Assembly (NCBI RefSeq): GCF_030867095.1
Contig: NC_081824.1
Location: forward strand, 343,970,203 to 344,034,202
From: Alligator mississippiensis
Taxonomy: Eukaryota > Chordata > Crocodylia > Alligatoridae
Direction: 5' to 3'
DNA length: 64,000 bases
Positions 10,513 through 20,729 of this stretch are shown one piece after another. The position numbers were made by a program, and so were the translations under genes. The notes under the pieces were generated by a model, which had not been told where the DNA came from, ran no database searches, and saw only the letters and a program-made list of their open reading frames with translations. The number at the start of each line of letters is the position of its first letter. Within the stretch, counting starts at the first letter, position 1.

Positions 10513-13500
10513 AATAGAATCAGAACATAAGGGTTGGAAGGGACCTCAGGAGGTCATCTAGTCCAACCCCTTGCTCAAAATAAGACCATTCCCAACTAGC
10601 TCATCCCAGAAAAGGTTTTGTCTACCTGGGTCTTAAAAACCTGCAAGGATGGAGATTCCACTACCTCTCTGGATAGCCTGTTCCAGTGCTTTACTACCCT
10701 CCTCATGAGAAAGCTTTTTCCTAGTATCTAACCTAAGCTTACCTTGCTGCAACTTGAGACCATTGTTCCTTGTTCTATCATCTGCCACCACTGAGAACAG
10801 TCTCACTCCATCCTCTTATGAGCCCCTCCCCCCTTTCAGGTAGTTGAAGGCTGCTATTAAGACCTCTCAGTATTCTTGTCTCTAAACTAAATAAACCCAG
10901 ATCCCTCAGCCTCTCCTCAGAAGTCTTGTGCCCCAGCCCCCTCTCCATTTTTATTTCCCTCTGCTGGATTCTCTCCAATTTCTCTCTATCCTTTCTGTAG
11001 TGGAGGGCCCAAAATTGGACACAGCACTCCAGATGTGGTGTCACCAGTGCCAAATAGAAGGGAAGAATCACTTCCCTTGATCTGCTGGCAATGCTCCTCC
11101 AAATGCAGCCTTCTTGGCAAAAAGGAAACACTGTTGGCTCATATTCAGCCCATTGTCCACTGTAACCCCTAGGACCTTTTCTGCAGAGCTGCTGCCTAGC
11201 TAGTTGGACCTCAGCCTATACAGGTACATGGAACTGTTCCATCCTAAGTGCAAGACTTTGCACTTCTTGTTGAACCTCTTGAGAGTTCTCTTGGTTCAAT
11301 ACTGCAATTTGTCTAGGTCTCTCAGAATCCTAGCCCTACCCTCCAGCATATCTACTGTTCCACACAACTTGGTGTCATCTGATAACATGTTGTGGGTGCA
11401 CTCCATCCCATCTTTCAGATTGCTGAATAAGATGTTTAACAAAACCAGCCCTCGGACCAACCCCCGGGACACTCCACTGGGTACCAGCTGCCAACTAGAC
11501 ATTGACCCATTGATTATTACCCTTGGAGTCCAATGATCCAGCCAGTTTTCTATCCACCTTACAGTCCATTCATCCAACCTGTACTTCCTTAGCTTACTTT
11601 AAAGAACATTGCGTGAGACCATATCAAAAGCCCTGCTAAAGTCAAGGTGTATCATGTCCACTGCTTTCCCCACATCCACAGAGCCAGTCATCTCATCATA
11701 CAAGACAATCAGGTTTGTCAGGTATGACTTGCCCTTGGTGAATCCAGATTGACTGTTCCTAATCATCTTCTCCTTCAAGTGCTTAGAAATAGATTCCTTG
11801 AGGATGCTCCATGATTTTTCCAGTGACTGAGATGAGGTTGACCGGTCTGTAGTTCCTTGCATCCTCCTCCTTTCTTTTTTAAAGATGGGCACTATATTTG
11901 CCTTTTTCCAATCATCTGGGACTTCCCCCAATTGCCACAAGTTTGTAAAGATAACAGACAGTTGCTCCGCAATCACATCAGCCAACTCCATCAGCATCCT
12001 TGGGTGCATCAAGCCCTGTGGACTTGTATAAGTCCAGCGTTTCTAAATAGTCCTTAACCTGTTTGTTCACCACTGTCAGCTGCTCACTGTCTCCTCAAAC
12101 TGTGTTGCCAGGTGCAGTAGTCTGGGAGCTGACCTTCCCTGTAAAGGCTGAGGTAAAAAAGGCATCGCATACTTCAGCCTTTTCCAAATCATTTGCTACT
12201 ACGTTGCCTCCCCCATTCAGTAAGGGACCCACACTTTCCGTGACCTTCCTCTTGTTGCTGACATACTTGTAGAAACCCTTTTTGTTACCCATCATGTACC
12301 TTGCTAGCTGCAACTCCAATGGCCCTTTGGCTTGATTTCATCCCTGCATGCCTAAGAGTATTCTTATACTCCTCCCTAGTTGTTTATCCAATTTTCCACT
12401 TCTTGTCAGCTTCCTTTTTGTGTTTTAGCTCACTGAAGAATTCCCTGCTAAACCAAGCTAGTCTTCTGCCATACTTGATAACTTTCCTACACATTAGGAT
12501 GGTTCATTCCCGTGCTCTTGGTAAGGCTTCTTTACAATACAACCAACTTTTTTGGACCGCTTTTCTGAAGGCCAGGGTCCTTATTTACTGCTCTGCTTCC
12601 TTCCTTTTCTTAGGATCTTGAACTCTTACCTTGTGGTCACTGCTGTCCAAGTTGCCATCCACTTCTGCATTGCCACATTTTTACCCGTTTCATCTTCGTG
12701 ATCTGATGGCCTATAGCAGACCCCCACCACAACATTACCATTGTTGCTGTCCCCTCTGACCCAAACATGGTGACTTTCAACATGCTTGTCTCCAGTTCCA
12801 CACTGGTGCTCTGAATAATCATACAGCTCTTTTATGTAAAGCAAAACTCCTCCTCTTCTTCTCCCCTGCCCATAGGCATTGATAAAGTGGGGGCTCAAGG
12901 GCTCTGGCACTCTCACTAAGAGGTTAGGGTGACCACCTGTCCCTAATTGGGTGGGACAGTCCCAAAATAGGAACATCAAGTCCCGGTCCCAGGCTGCATG
13001 ACTCTGGGACAGCATTCGTCCTGGATTCCCAGTGTTGTGCAGAGATCTGGGTTTTCTGTTCACCATGGGAAAAAAGCAGGACACGTTGGGCTCCCCTTGT
13101 AGACTGGAAGAATTCCAGCCTGCAAGGGGCTGCACGGAGTGGGATGCAGGGGGCACCACATGCCATGGCCAGGAATACAGTCCCAGGCAGTGGTGGAGAG
13201 CAGCTCCCACAGCTGCCTTCAGGTAAATCTATGTGGGGAGGCAGATTGAGGACCCCATGGTGAGGGAGGCAGTGGGGCAGGGACTGGTTCTGGAGGCAAG
13301 GGTGGTGCCCAGCAAGGGTGGTGCATGGGGCCCAGAGCTGGGATGGGGAGTGGAGGTGGGGAGCAGGACAGAGCCACAGGCAGCTCATCCAGGAGGCTGG
13401 AAGGTCAGCTCCCCATCACTGTGTGCACTCCTGGAGAAGGATGAATGGGGGGGCACATGCCCCCCAGATTTGTGTGTGGGGCAGGGGCAATTGCAAGCTG

Positions 13501-14420
13501 CCCACTGTGGCCTTGGGGCTCCCCACCTTGCTGCTCCTCCTTGGGAGCCCTGTGCTAGCCGCACTGCCATGGTGAGACATCCCCTGCCCACCTGGCAGCA
13601 GCAGGGGTAGCAGCATGGAGTGGGGGGAGGAGCACCATCTTAGGGCTCGCAGGCAAAAATAAAAGTTGGCGCCTATGCCCCTGCCTGTCCTTCCTGTACA
13701 GTTTATACCCATCCATGACAGTACTCCGGTACTCGTCATACAAGTTATCCCACCAAGTCTCAATCACATAATAATCTCTGTGACTGTGCATGGACTTCCA
13801 ATTTTTCCTGTTCATTTCCCAAACTCCATGCATTAGTGTACAGACACCTGAGGTAACTAGCTAATTATGTTCTCTCAGGAAGGCCTCCCCTGTTGCCCCC
13901 TCCTGCTTGTGCTTCCTCCAGATCACCTGCTTCCCCACTTACCTCAGAGCTTTGGTCTCCATCCCCCAGGTAACCTAGTTTAAAGCCCTCCTTACTAGGT
14001 TACCTGGTCTGTGAAGAAGCTCTTCCCTCTGTGTCAGGTGGATCCCATCTCTTCCTAGCAATCCTTCTTGGAACAATATCCTGTGGTCAAAGAAGCCAAA
14101 GCCTTCCTGGCAACACAATCTGCACAGTCATGCATTGATCTGCAGAATGCATCCGCTCCTGCCCGGGCCCTTCCCCTTGACCTGAAAGATGGAGAAGAGC
14201 ACCTGTGCCCCTGTCCCCTTTGCTCTTACACCCAGAGCCCTGTAGTCACTTTTGATCTGCTCAGGGCCTCCTGTGGCAGTATCATTGGTACCCACATGGA
14301 TGAGCAGCATGGGGTAGTAGTCAGAGGGCTACAGAGACCACGCTTTTCTGTTTTCCACCAGCATGGAAGTGCCTGGATATGGGGCTGGCTGGTGCTGCAG
14401 TTCTCAATCTAGTTCTACAG
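10513..14420 (-). mobile_element. Near-full-length CR1 LINE, decayed, with nested hAT
   Basis: The 3' end is at the left, with the typical CR1 tail AGGGTTGGAAGGGACC at about 10530. Moving right on the minus strand there are: the C-terminal RT region (10778-11131), RT core pieces (11296-11577; 11599-12012, containing DFSRAFD with the first catalytic Asp), the RT N-terminal region (12095-12319), endonuclease pieces (12626-12865 with a CYRPSD motif; 13690-13833 with YYVIETWW), and an ORF1 remnant (14128-14310) with HVGTNDT, the GxND block of the SGNH-type esterase found in CR1 ORF1. Frameshifts and stops break every part. An 807-bp hAT splits the endonuclease. Confidence 0.85.
12871..13677. mobile_element. 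hAT-like transposon nested in CR1 endonuclease, 807 bp
   Basis: Perfect 8-bp duplications CCCCTGCC flank it at 12863-12870 and 13678-13685. The ends are CATAGGC(ATTGATAAAG) on the left and, reverse-complemented, CATAGGC(GCCAACTTT) on the right, with outermost CA...TG as in hATs. The CR1 endonuclease reading frame continues on either side of the insert, which supports the boundaries. The interior is GC-rich with no transposase. Confidence 0.85.
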
Positions 14421-14933
14421 GACTGGCATTAGACCACAAAGCATTAAGATGTCTGTTGAGAGGGAGAAAACAGTGCATAAAAAACACAAGCTTTGGGCTA
14501 GAACTGTAGCTGGAACACGGGTAACAAAAAGGCAGGGATCCTGGTTTTCTCCGATTTAAAAAAATCCCCTATTTTCGGTTAAAAAAAGTAACCGCAAATC
14601 CACATGTTTCTGTGATTTAAATGAAACACCACTATAGATACATCTATATGATGTTTCATTTAAATAATGGAAACATGTGGCTGTAATAAGTAATCAAGAG
14701 AGAGAGATCTTTGTTAGGACAGAGGTGGCCTTGTTATGTCCTAAATACCACCATAACTTATAGGAACAAAAGTATTTTAAACACAGCTGAAAGCCTTTGT
14801 TTTTTGTTTTGTTTTGTTTGTTTGGGGGTTTTTTTTACAGTTCCACGTATGCAGCAAGCATGAGGTGTTCTTTGGGAAATTATCAGGAGCAACTGAGATC
14901 CAAGTACAAGGTTTGGCTCCAGATTTGACTTCA
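14421..14933. other. Spacer between two CR1 copies; contains a strong hairpin
   Basis: No gene. The notable content is the palindrome at 14600-14680 and poly-purine/poly-T runs at 14580-14590 and 14800-14837. Confidence 0.5.
14600..14680. repeat. Palindromic hairpin, arms of about 29 nt
   Basis: CCACATGTTTCTGTGATTTA then AATGAAACA (14600-14628) is almost the exact reverse complement of TGTTTCATTTAAATAATGG then AAACATGTGG (14652-14680). The loop is about 23 nt and rich in TATA/GATA. It is likely the core of a fold-back MITE. Outer boundaries are not resolved. Confidence 0.75.
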
Positions 14934-16105
14934 TAGTTTCATAGTTTGTAGGGTCGGAAGGGACCTGAGCAGATCATCAAGTCCGACCCCATGCCATGGC
15001 AGGAAAGAGTACTGGGGTCAAACAACCCCAGCAAGGTCTTCGTCTAGACTCCTCTTAAAGACCCCCAGGGTAGGAGCCAGCACCACTTCTCTTGGAAGTT
15101 GGTTCCAGGTCCTAGCCGCCCTGATCATGAAGTAGCGCCTCCTGATTGCTAGTCTAAATCTACCCTCTGACCGTTATTCCTTGTCACTCCTGGGAGTGCT
15201 CGGGGGAACAGGGACTCCCCCCAATGCCTGCTGGTCCCCTCTGACTAGTTTGTAAACGGCCACTAGATCCCCCCTCAGTCTTCTCTTTTGGAGGCTGAAC
15301 AGGTTCAGGTCCCTTAGCCTCTCCTTGTAGGAGAGTCCTGATCATGCGTGTGGCCCTCCTCTGAACCCTCTCAATGCTGTCCACATCCCTCCTGAAGTGT
15401 GACGCGCAGAACTGGAGGCAGTACTCCAACTGTGGCCTGACCAGTGTGGCATAGAGGGGGAGGATCACCTCCTTGGACCTGCTTGAGATGCATCTGTGGA
15501 TGCATGACAAGGTGTGGTTGGCCTTCCTGACCGCGTCTCCACACTGTCGGTCCATGTTCATTTTGGCATCAATAATAACTCCAAGATCCTTTTCTGCCTC
15601 TGCACTGACAAGAAGGGAGTCCCCCAGCCTGTAGGTCTGCTGCTGGTTCTTCCTCCCCAGGTGCAGCACCTTGCACTTGTCAGTGTTGCAACTCATCCTG
15701 TTCTCATCTGCCCACCCCTGTAACCTGTCTAGGTCTGATTGCAGCCTACTCCTCCCTTCTAGCATGCCCACTTCTCCCCACATCTTAGTGTCATCTGCAA
15801 ATTTGAACAGGGTGCTTTTTACCCCGTCGTCCAAGTCGCTGATGGAGATGTTGAACAGCACGGGTCCTAGGACTGAGCCCTGGGGGACCACACTGCCTAC
15901 ATCCCTCCAGGTCGAAAATGACCCATCCACCACCACTCTCTGGGTGCGGCCCTCCAGCCAGTTAGTGACCCATTTGACTGTGTAGGTGTCGACGCCACAG
16001 TCCCCTAGTTTTTTAATGAGAATGGGGTGAGAGACGGTGTCGAAGGCCTTTCTAAAGTCCAGAAAGACTACGTCCACTGCTCCCCCTGCATCTAAGGATT
16101 TTGTG
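14934..16105 (-). mobile_element. CR1 LINE, 5'-truncated, RT to 3' tail
   Basis: The 3' tail is at the left (TAGGGTCGGAAGGGACC near 14950). A long minus-strand frame at 15184-16077 (297 codons) encodes the C-terminal two thirds of CR1 reverse transcriptase: LDFRKAFDTVSH (first catalytic Asp), PQGSVLGP and FADDTK (active-site ADD). It continues to the conserved RRATRMI region near the 3' end. The best-preserved CR1 reverse transcriptase in the window. The missing 5' part is the usual truncation on insertion. No ORF1 or endonuclease is present. Confidence 0.9.
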
Positions 16106-16468
16106 CCCTGAAAACTTATTGCAATGTTTTCTCAAAAGAACAAAACTCCATCCAGTGTTTCAGCTAAGAGTTAAAGGTGAGGTGAAGGGAGGGGAGTATA
16201 ATGCTACTTGTGCACAATAGTCCTAGTATTCCTATTATGTGGGTACAGCCACATGATAATTTACATTTTGTCAGAGGGGCTAGCAGACCAACAGTAACCA
16301 ACACAAAGGACTACCATCAAGAATGCAAATACAGTGACTGATGGTAACATCACCACATGTAGAAGTCAGCAAAACCTGGTTCTGTGTTTTCAGCTGAGGT
16401 CTGAATTCCTAAAGTGCTTCTGAATGAATCTGGGAGATTCATGCCATAGACAAGGCAGTATTTAGAGC

Positions 16469-17741
16469 CAATGTTCCCTCTAAGGTGTAGCGATCCATAA
16501 GCGCACTGCTTCGGTCCATTCTTGAATTGGTCCCACCTCCCCCTTTTAATGTGCACTGCTTCAGTCTGCCCTACCATATAACAACAAAGATGATTATTTC
16601 TTTAACTTAAAGGAATAAACTAAAAACCAATTATTACACTTGGATTCAGCTGTAAGGCCAATAACCAGAAGTCATCCCTGGGAAGAGCCCAGGCCCCTCC
16701 CGACACGCACCAGACAGCCAAGTGAGGGCACGTGGCTGGCCCCTGATCTTTGTGTGGGGCAAGGGCGGGCGGGTCTGCTGTTGAGTCTTACAGTGCCCAC
16801 CCTGGAGGCAGGTGAAGGCAACCTGGTTGCCTTCCATCTTCCACCCCATTCCCATCATCTTGAACTCAGAAGCAATGGGAAGATAAATGAGCTGTCTTGT
16901 TAAACTTCCAAGTTTCTGCCTCTTGGGCAAAATGTTTACCTTGGTGCCCAGCTCTCCCTGAAATACTGGAGGAAGGGCAAGCCTCAAGCATGTACTTGGG
17001 AAATTCAGGGTCACATCTGTTCCCATCTTTGCAGGCTTGCCACAGAAACCTTGCCTTAAATTTGCACACTGCACCTCTGCCCTCTGCTCCACTCCTACTG
17101 TGACCCCCATCTCCACGCATCTTGACTCTTTGAGGGTCTCCTTAAAGCCCCACGGTAAAGTCCCGTGCTCCTCAGTCACATAAACGGTCCAACCATGCAG
17201 TCTCCTGTGCTCAACTGCCCCACCTCAACAGTCTCTGCATGTACTTTACATTCCCTTGCTGCAGCCTTTGAAAGCGGCATGGCGCCATGTGCGTCTCATT
17301 GCCAAGTGGACCATGCAGCAAGGAGGCACATGGTGTTGGGGCTTGGGGTGAAGCTCGCTCGAAGGGGCTGGGGAGCGGAGCAGTTCCCTGAAGTCGGCAG
17401 AGCCCACATGGTGCCCAGCTCTGCGCCAGCCCCCACCCTCGCCTCGGGGAGGAGCTGGTGCCTGCCCTGCACCGCTCTCCCTCCCCACAGGGATGCCAGC
17501 GTGGTGAGGAGTGGTGCTGAGCAGAGTGGCCCCCTGCACAGCTGAGGTAACTTACCACTGGTAAGTGTCCCGCGCCAGCCCGGTAACTCCACCCCAAGCC
17601 ATGCTCTGGGGGCAGCGCCCAAAGCTTCCAGGAAGCCGCAGCTCAGCTCTTCTCCGGGCAGGTGCGTGGCATTAAGTTAGTGCGTGGAAAGACTTGTTAT
17701 TGTGCCCGGCCATACATGCATGCAGCTTAGAGGGAACCTTG
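16469..17741. mobile_element. hAT-like DNA transposon, about 1.27 kb
   Basis: TIRs CAATGTTCCCTCTAAGGTG (left) and CAAGGTTCCCTCTAAGCTG (right, reverse-complemented) match at 17 of 19 positions. The flanks TTTAGAGC (16461-16468) and TTCAGAGG (17742-17749) match at 6 of 8 and look like a decayed 8-bp duplication. The interior has a CpG-rich part (about 17280-17600) but no transposase, so overlapping open frames there are composition artefacts. Confidence 0.8.
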
Positions 17742-17762
17742 TTCAGAGGCATTAAGCATGAG

Positions 17763-17811
17763 CGCACACACACACACACACACGCGCGTGCGTGCACACA
17801 TACACACACCC
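17763..17811 (+). repeat. CA/CG dinucleotide microsatellite
   Basis: About ten CA units, then CGCGCGTGCGTGC, then further CA units. Simple repeat just right of the hAT element. Confidence 0.9.
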
Positions 17812-17829
17812 CATACAGCAGATGGAAGC

Positions 17830-18893
17830 TATTGTCTTCTATGGATGGACAACTGGCTTACAGGCCGCTCCCAGAAAGTGGTGATAGATGTGATGGTCTC
17901 ATCCTGGAGGGCTGTCTCCAGTGGTGTCCCCCAGGGTTCGATGTTTGGACCCGTGCTATTCAATATATTCATTAACAACTTGGATGAGGGGATGGAAAGC
18001 TGAAGGATTAAGTTTGTGAACAATACCAAGCTGTGGGGAAATGTGGGCACTCTAGAGGATAAAGATCCAAGATGACCTTGACAGGCTGGATTTATGAGCA
18101 GAACGAAATCAGATGAGGTTTAACAGGGAGAAGTGTAAGGTCCTTCCCCTGGGTAGGAAAAACCCTCATCACAACTATACAATGGGTGGTGGTCCACTGG
18201 CTGGCACAGCATCTGAACGAGACTTGTGGGTCACAATCGACTGGAAGATAAATCTGAGCCAACAGTGCAACGAGGCTGCCAAAAGGGCAAATAAAACTCT
18301 GGCGTGCATCAGCTGATGTGTTGCTAATAGATCTAGGGAGGTACTCCTCCCTCTCTATTCAGCGTTGATGAGGCCTCAGCTGGAGTAGTGTGCCTAGTTC
18401 TGGGCACCGCACTTCAAGAAGGATGTGGATAAGATCAAGAGGATACAAAGAAGGGCCACCCATATGGTTAAGAGCGTGTAGGGCAGGCCCTATGAGGAGA
18501 GACTCCAGGAGCTGGGCCTGTTCAGTCTGAGTAAGAGAAGGCTGAGAGGTGACTTGATAGCTGCCAACAAGTACATCGGGGAGAGCATCAAGACCTAGGG
18601 GAGCAACTCTTCAAGAAGGCATCTTAAGGGAGGATGAGGACCAATGGGCATAAAATAAAGAGGATAAATTCAGGCTGGATGTAAGAAAAAACTTTTTCTC
18701 TGTAAGGGTCACCAGAATCTGGAACGCACTCCTGGCAGAAGTGGTGCAGTCACCATCCTTGGAGGTGTTCAAGATGAGGTTGGACAGGCACCCTGTTGAG
18801 CTCATCTGAGCCCAATAACTTCCTGCCCACGGCAGGAGACTGGACTTGATGCTCTTACAGGTCCCTTCTGGTTCTTTATTCTATGATCTGAGA
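17830..18893 (+). mobile_element. CR1 LINE, 5'-truncated, plus strand
   Basis: Translation from about 17830 shows the CR1 RT segment [12 protein letters not shown], then GVPQGS and [12 protein letters not shown]. The ADD region near 18020 is degraded (the frame reads N in place of D). The sequence then continues through the CR1 3' region to GGTCCCTTCTGGTTC and TTCTATGATCTGA, the 3' end, at 18866-18893. It has stops and frameshifts throughout. Confidence 0.8.
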
Positions 18894-19331
18894 TGGCTGG
18901 AAAATTCACTTGTTTCTTGTTAAACATTTTAAATAAAAATTGGATCCTGGTTCCCTTTTCTCTCTCCATCCCTTTCTGCAGCCAGGAATGATTGAAGAAA
19001 AAAGGAAGAGGGGTGAGAGAGAAATAAAAGAGAAAACCTTTAAAAAATCCACTGAAAACAAGATTTTGCATTAAACAAATTTTGTGTGCAGTAATATTTG
19101 TTTCCATACCAACACCATTTTTCCTTTGTATGTTTTCTAACAGAATATTTTGAGCTCCTCCAGTTACAACAAGCTTTCTGTCTAGGCTTTATATCACTCT
19201 CATTACAATGGTGTGTGAGCTACTTACAAAAAAAATCAAGTCACTAAAGAGGTTTCTAACATTACTTCTCCTCTCTGCCCTCTGCCAAACCTCCCCCTCT
19301 CCCCTTCTACTCCTCCTCCCTGACACTTTAG
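18894..19331. other. Spacer to ERV-A, no gene seen
   Basis: Unique-looking AT-rich sequence with a pyrimidine-rich run (19265-19320) immediately before the provirus. No coding potential recognised. Confidence 0.5.
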
Positions 19332-19679
19332 TGTGGAATCAGAAAAAATATATGCCTTAAACTTTGATTATTTTAGTTATAAGATGATATAACCGCTTTG
19401 TGTAGAATTGCTGGCTCTGTACAGTAGAACAGATAAGGGCAAGTGTTTGTTCTTTGTAACTCTTCTGCAAATGCTTCGCTCACCGCGGCCTTGAAGGTAG
19501 AAAAAAAAAGTATGTACAAAGTAGATTTCCAGGTGCAAGAAGGAGGTTTGTGAACTAACCCTATCTCCCCCATAATTCCCATCCTGATTACAGCAAAGAA
19601 ATAATGAAGTAATATTATAGCCGCTTTTCATGCTAATTTCACTATATGATCACGTGAGTTGTAAGCGACTGTTAAAAAG

Positions 19680-19687
19680 TATATAAG
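19680..19687 (+). promoter_or_regulatory. ERV-A 5' LTR TATA box
   Basis: TATATAAG lies about 95 bp before the AATAAA hexamer, the usual U3/R spacing. Transcription would start about 25-30 bp downstream. The same box is kept in the 3' LTR at 28161-28168. Confidence 0.75.
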
Positions 19688-19780
19688 CCTCCTGATTTTG
19701 CTCTTGGGGGGGGACCCCTTCCAAGTGCTTGGGAAATCCATGTCACTTTGGAACTCCCCCTACAGCTGTAGTTTCTTTTG

Positions 19781-19786
19781 AATAAA
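19781..19786 (+). terminator. ERV-A 5' LTR poly(A) signal AATAAA
   Basis: Canonical AATAAA, followed by a GT-rich element (TGTGTGTGTTT, about 19818-19828) about 35 nt downstream. In the 3' LTR the hexamer reads AACAAA. Confidence 0.75.
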
Positions 19787-19840
19787 AGCTTCTGCTGACC
19801 TGACCCAAAAGTACTCTGTGTGTGTTTCCACGACAATTCC

Positions 19841-19858
19841 TGGTGCCGTGACTCGGAT
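19841..19858 (+). other. ERV-A primer binding site, tRNA-His type
   Basis: TGGTGCCGTGACTCGGAT starts 5 nt after the LTR CA end. It is complementary to the 3' terminal 18 nt, including CCA, of vertebrate tRNA-His, as I recall that tRNA. A histidine primer is the trait used to name the HERV-H group. Here it describes the primer only, not relationship. Confidence 0.85.
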
Positions 19859-19930
19859 CCAGAACACAGGCTGAGGAAGGAGGACAGCAGGCTACCCCCC
19901 CCCCCCCGAACCCTGAGGCGCCAAACTTGA

Positions 19931-19940
19931 GAGGTAAGAG
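19931..19940 (+). promoter_or_regulatory. Candidate ERV-A major splice donor
   Basis: GAG|GTAAGA, a near-consensus 5' splice site (GT at 19934-19935), lies about 75 nt after the primer site. That is where simple retroviruses place the donor for env mRNA. A plausible acceptor lies upstream of the small ORF near 26040 (pyrimidine-rich CTCTCCCC followed by CCTCAG), but this is inference only. Confidence 0.5.
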
Positions 19941-20222
19941 ACCTAATTCAAAATCTCTATTGGGGTTTCGGAGGAGGACTGCCTGTAGGCTCCCAACTTG
20001 GCCGTGGTAACTGGATCTGAACCTTGTTAAAACAGGTCAGTCTGAACCTTAGTGCCGGCTAAAATTTTCTGTCTGGTAAAGGATCCCATTTTGTGTCTGG
20101 TAACGTACGTTTTAGGGAGAAACTGTTTGAGGCACCTTCATCCAACAGCACATCGGGCTTGTAGTTAATTAACTAAGGCGGTGTGGGGTAGGAGGTCTGG
20201 CTGACTGAATAAATGTGCATGT

Positions 20223-20510
20223 GTGTGTGTATTTAGAAATATGAGCCACTGACCAGGACTGAGACTACGGTTGGGCTCAGCCACCCCAATTCTGCCTGAC
20301 AGGGCAGTTTTGAAAGCAAGGGGGCCCAACTGGAACCTCGTGACCCAGTGGACAGGGCTTATTGAATGAATGTGTGTGTGTATTTAGAAATATGAGCCAC
20401 TGACCAGGACTGAGACTACGGTTGGGTTCAGCCGCCCCAATTCTGCCTGACAGGGCAGTTTTGAAAGCAAGGGGACCCAACTGGAACCTCGTGACCCAAT
20501 GGACAGGGCG
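20223..20510 (+). repeat. ERV-A leader tandem duplication, 151-bp period
   Basis: The block starting TGTGTGTATTTAGAAATATGA at about 20223 recurs at about 20374. Both copies run through GACCAGGACTGAGACTACGG, AATTCTGCCTGACAGG and ACCTCGTGACCCA to GGACAGGGC. Only a few substitutions separate them, so the duplication is recent relative to the element. It lies in the untranslated leader, where packaging signals of simple retroviruses sit. Confidence 0.9.
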
Positions 20511-20729
20511 TCTGAGTGATTTTGTCTTTTCCAAACCCCTCGTCCCAGTAGCTTCTGCCGAAATCAGGAGTGAAAGGATCCCTCTAGTGTTTCCCTCCCC
20601 ATTTCCATTTTATGAGCCGGTGTCGGGTCAGAAGCCTTTTGTCTGGGCAGTGAAAACCTGCGGGGCAAGGCACTGAGCGGCCCGGACATCCTAAATAAGC
20701 CTCTCCTACGTCTCCCTGTGTGACTGAAA

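Larger units (their letters stand above)
19332..19835 (+). repeat. ERV-A 5' LTR, 504 bp
   Basis: Begins TGTGGAATC and ends CCACGACA (TG...CA). It carries a TATA box (19680-19687), a canonical AATAAA (19781-19786) and a GT-rich stretch near the end. It is nearly identical to 27813-28315. Differences are T/C in GATGA(T/C)ATAACC, T/A in CCTGAT(T/A)ACAG, G8 versus G7, C/T in CTCC(C/T), and T/C inside the poly(A) signal. Confidence 0.97.

Noticed and set aside
12924-13763. Open frames of up to 154 codons on both strands
   Set aside because: They belong to the interior of the 807-bp hAT. One frame of 194 codons fuses hAT and CR1 endonuclease text, so it is a chimera of two repeats.
16646-17622. 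CpG-rich segment with long open frames, considered as a promoter island or gene
   Set aside because: It lies wholly within hAT TIRs at 16469 and 17741. No splice sites or motifs.
19373-19631. Minus-strand frames repeated identically at 27854-28112
   Set aside because: They are antisense shadows of the two ERV-A LTRs.
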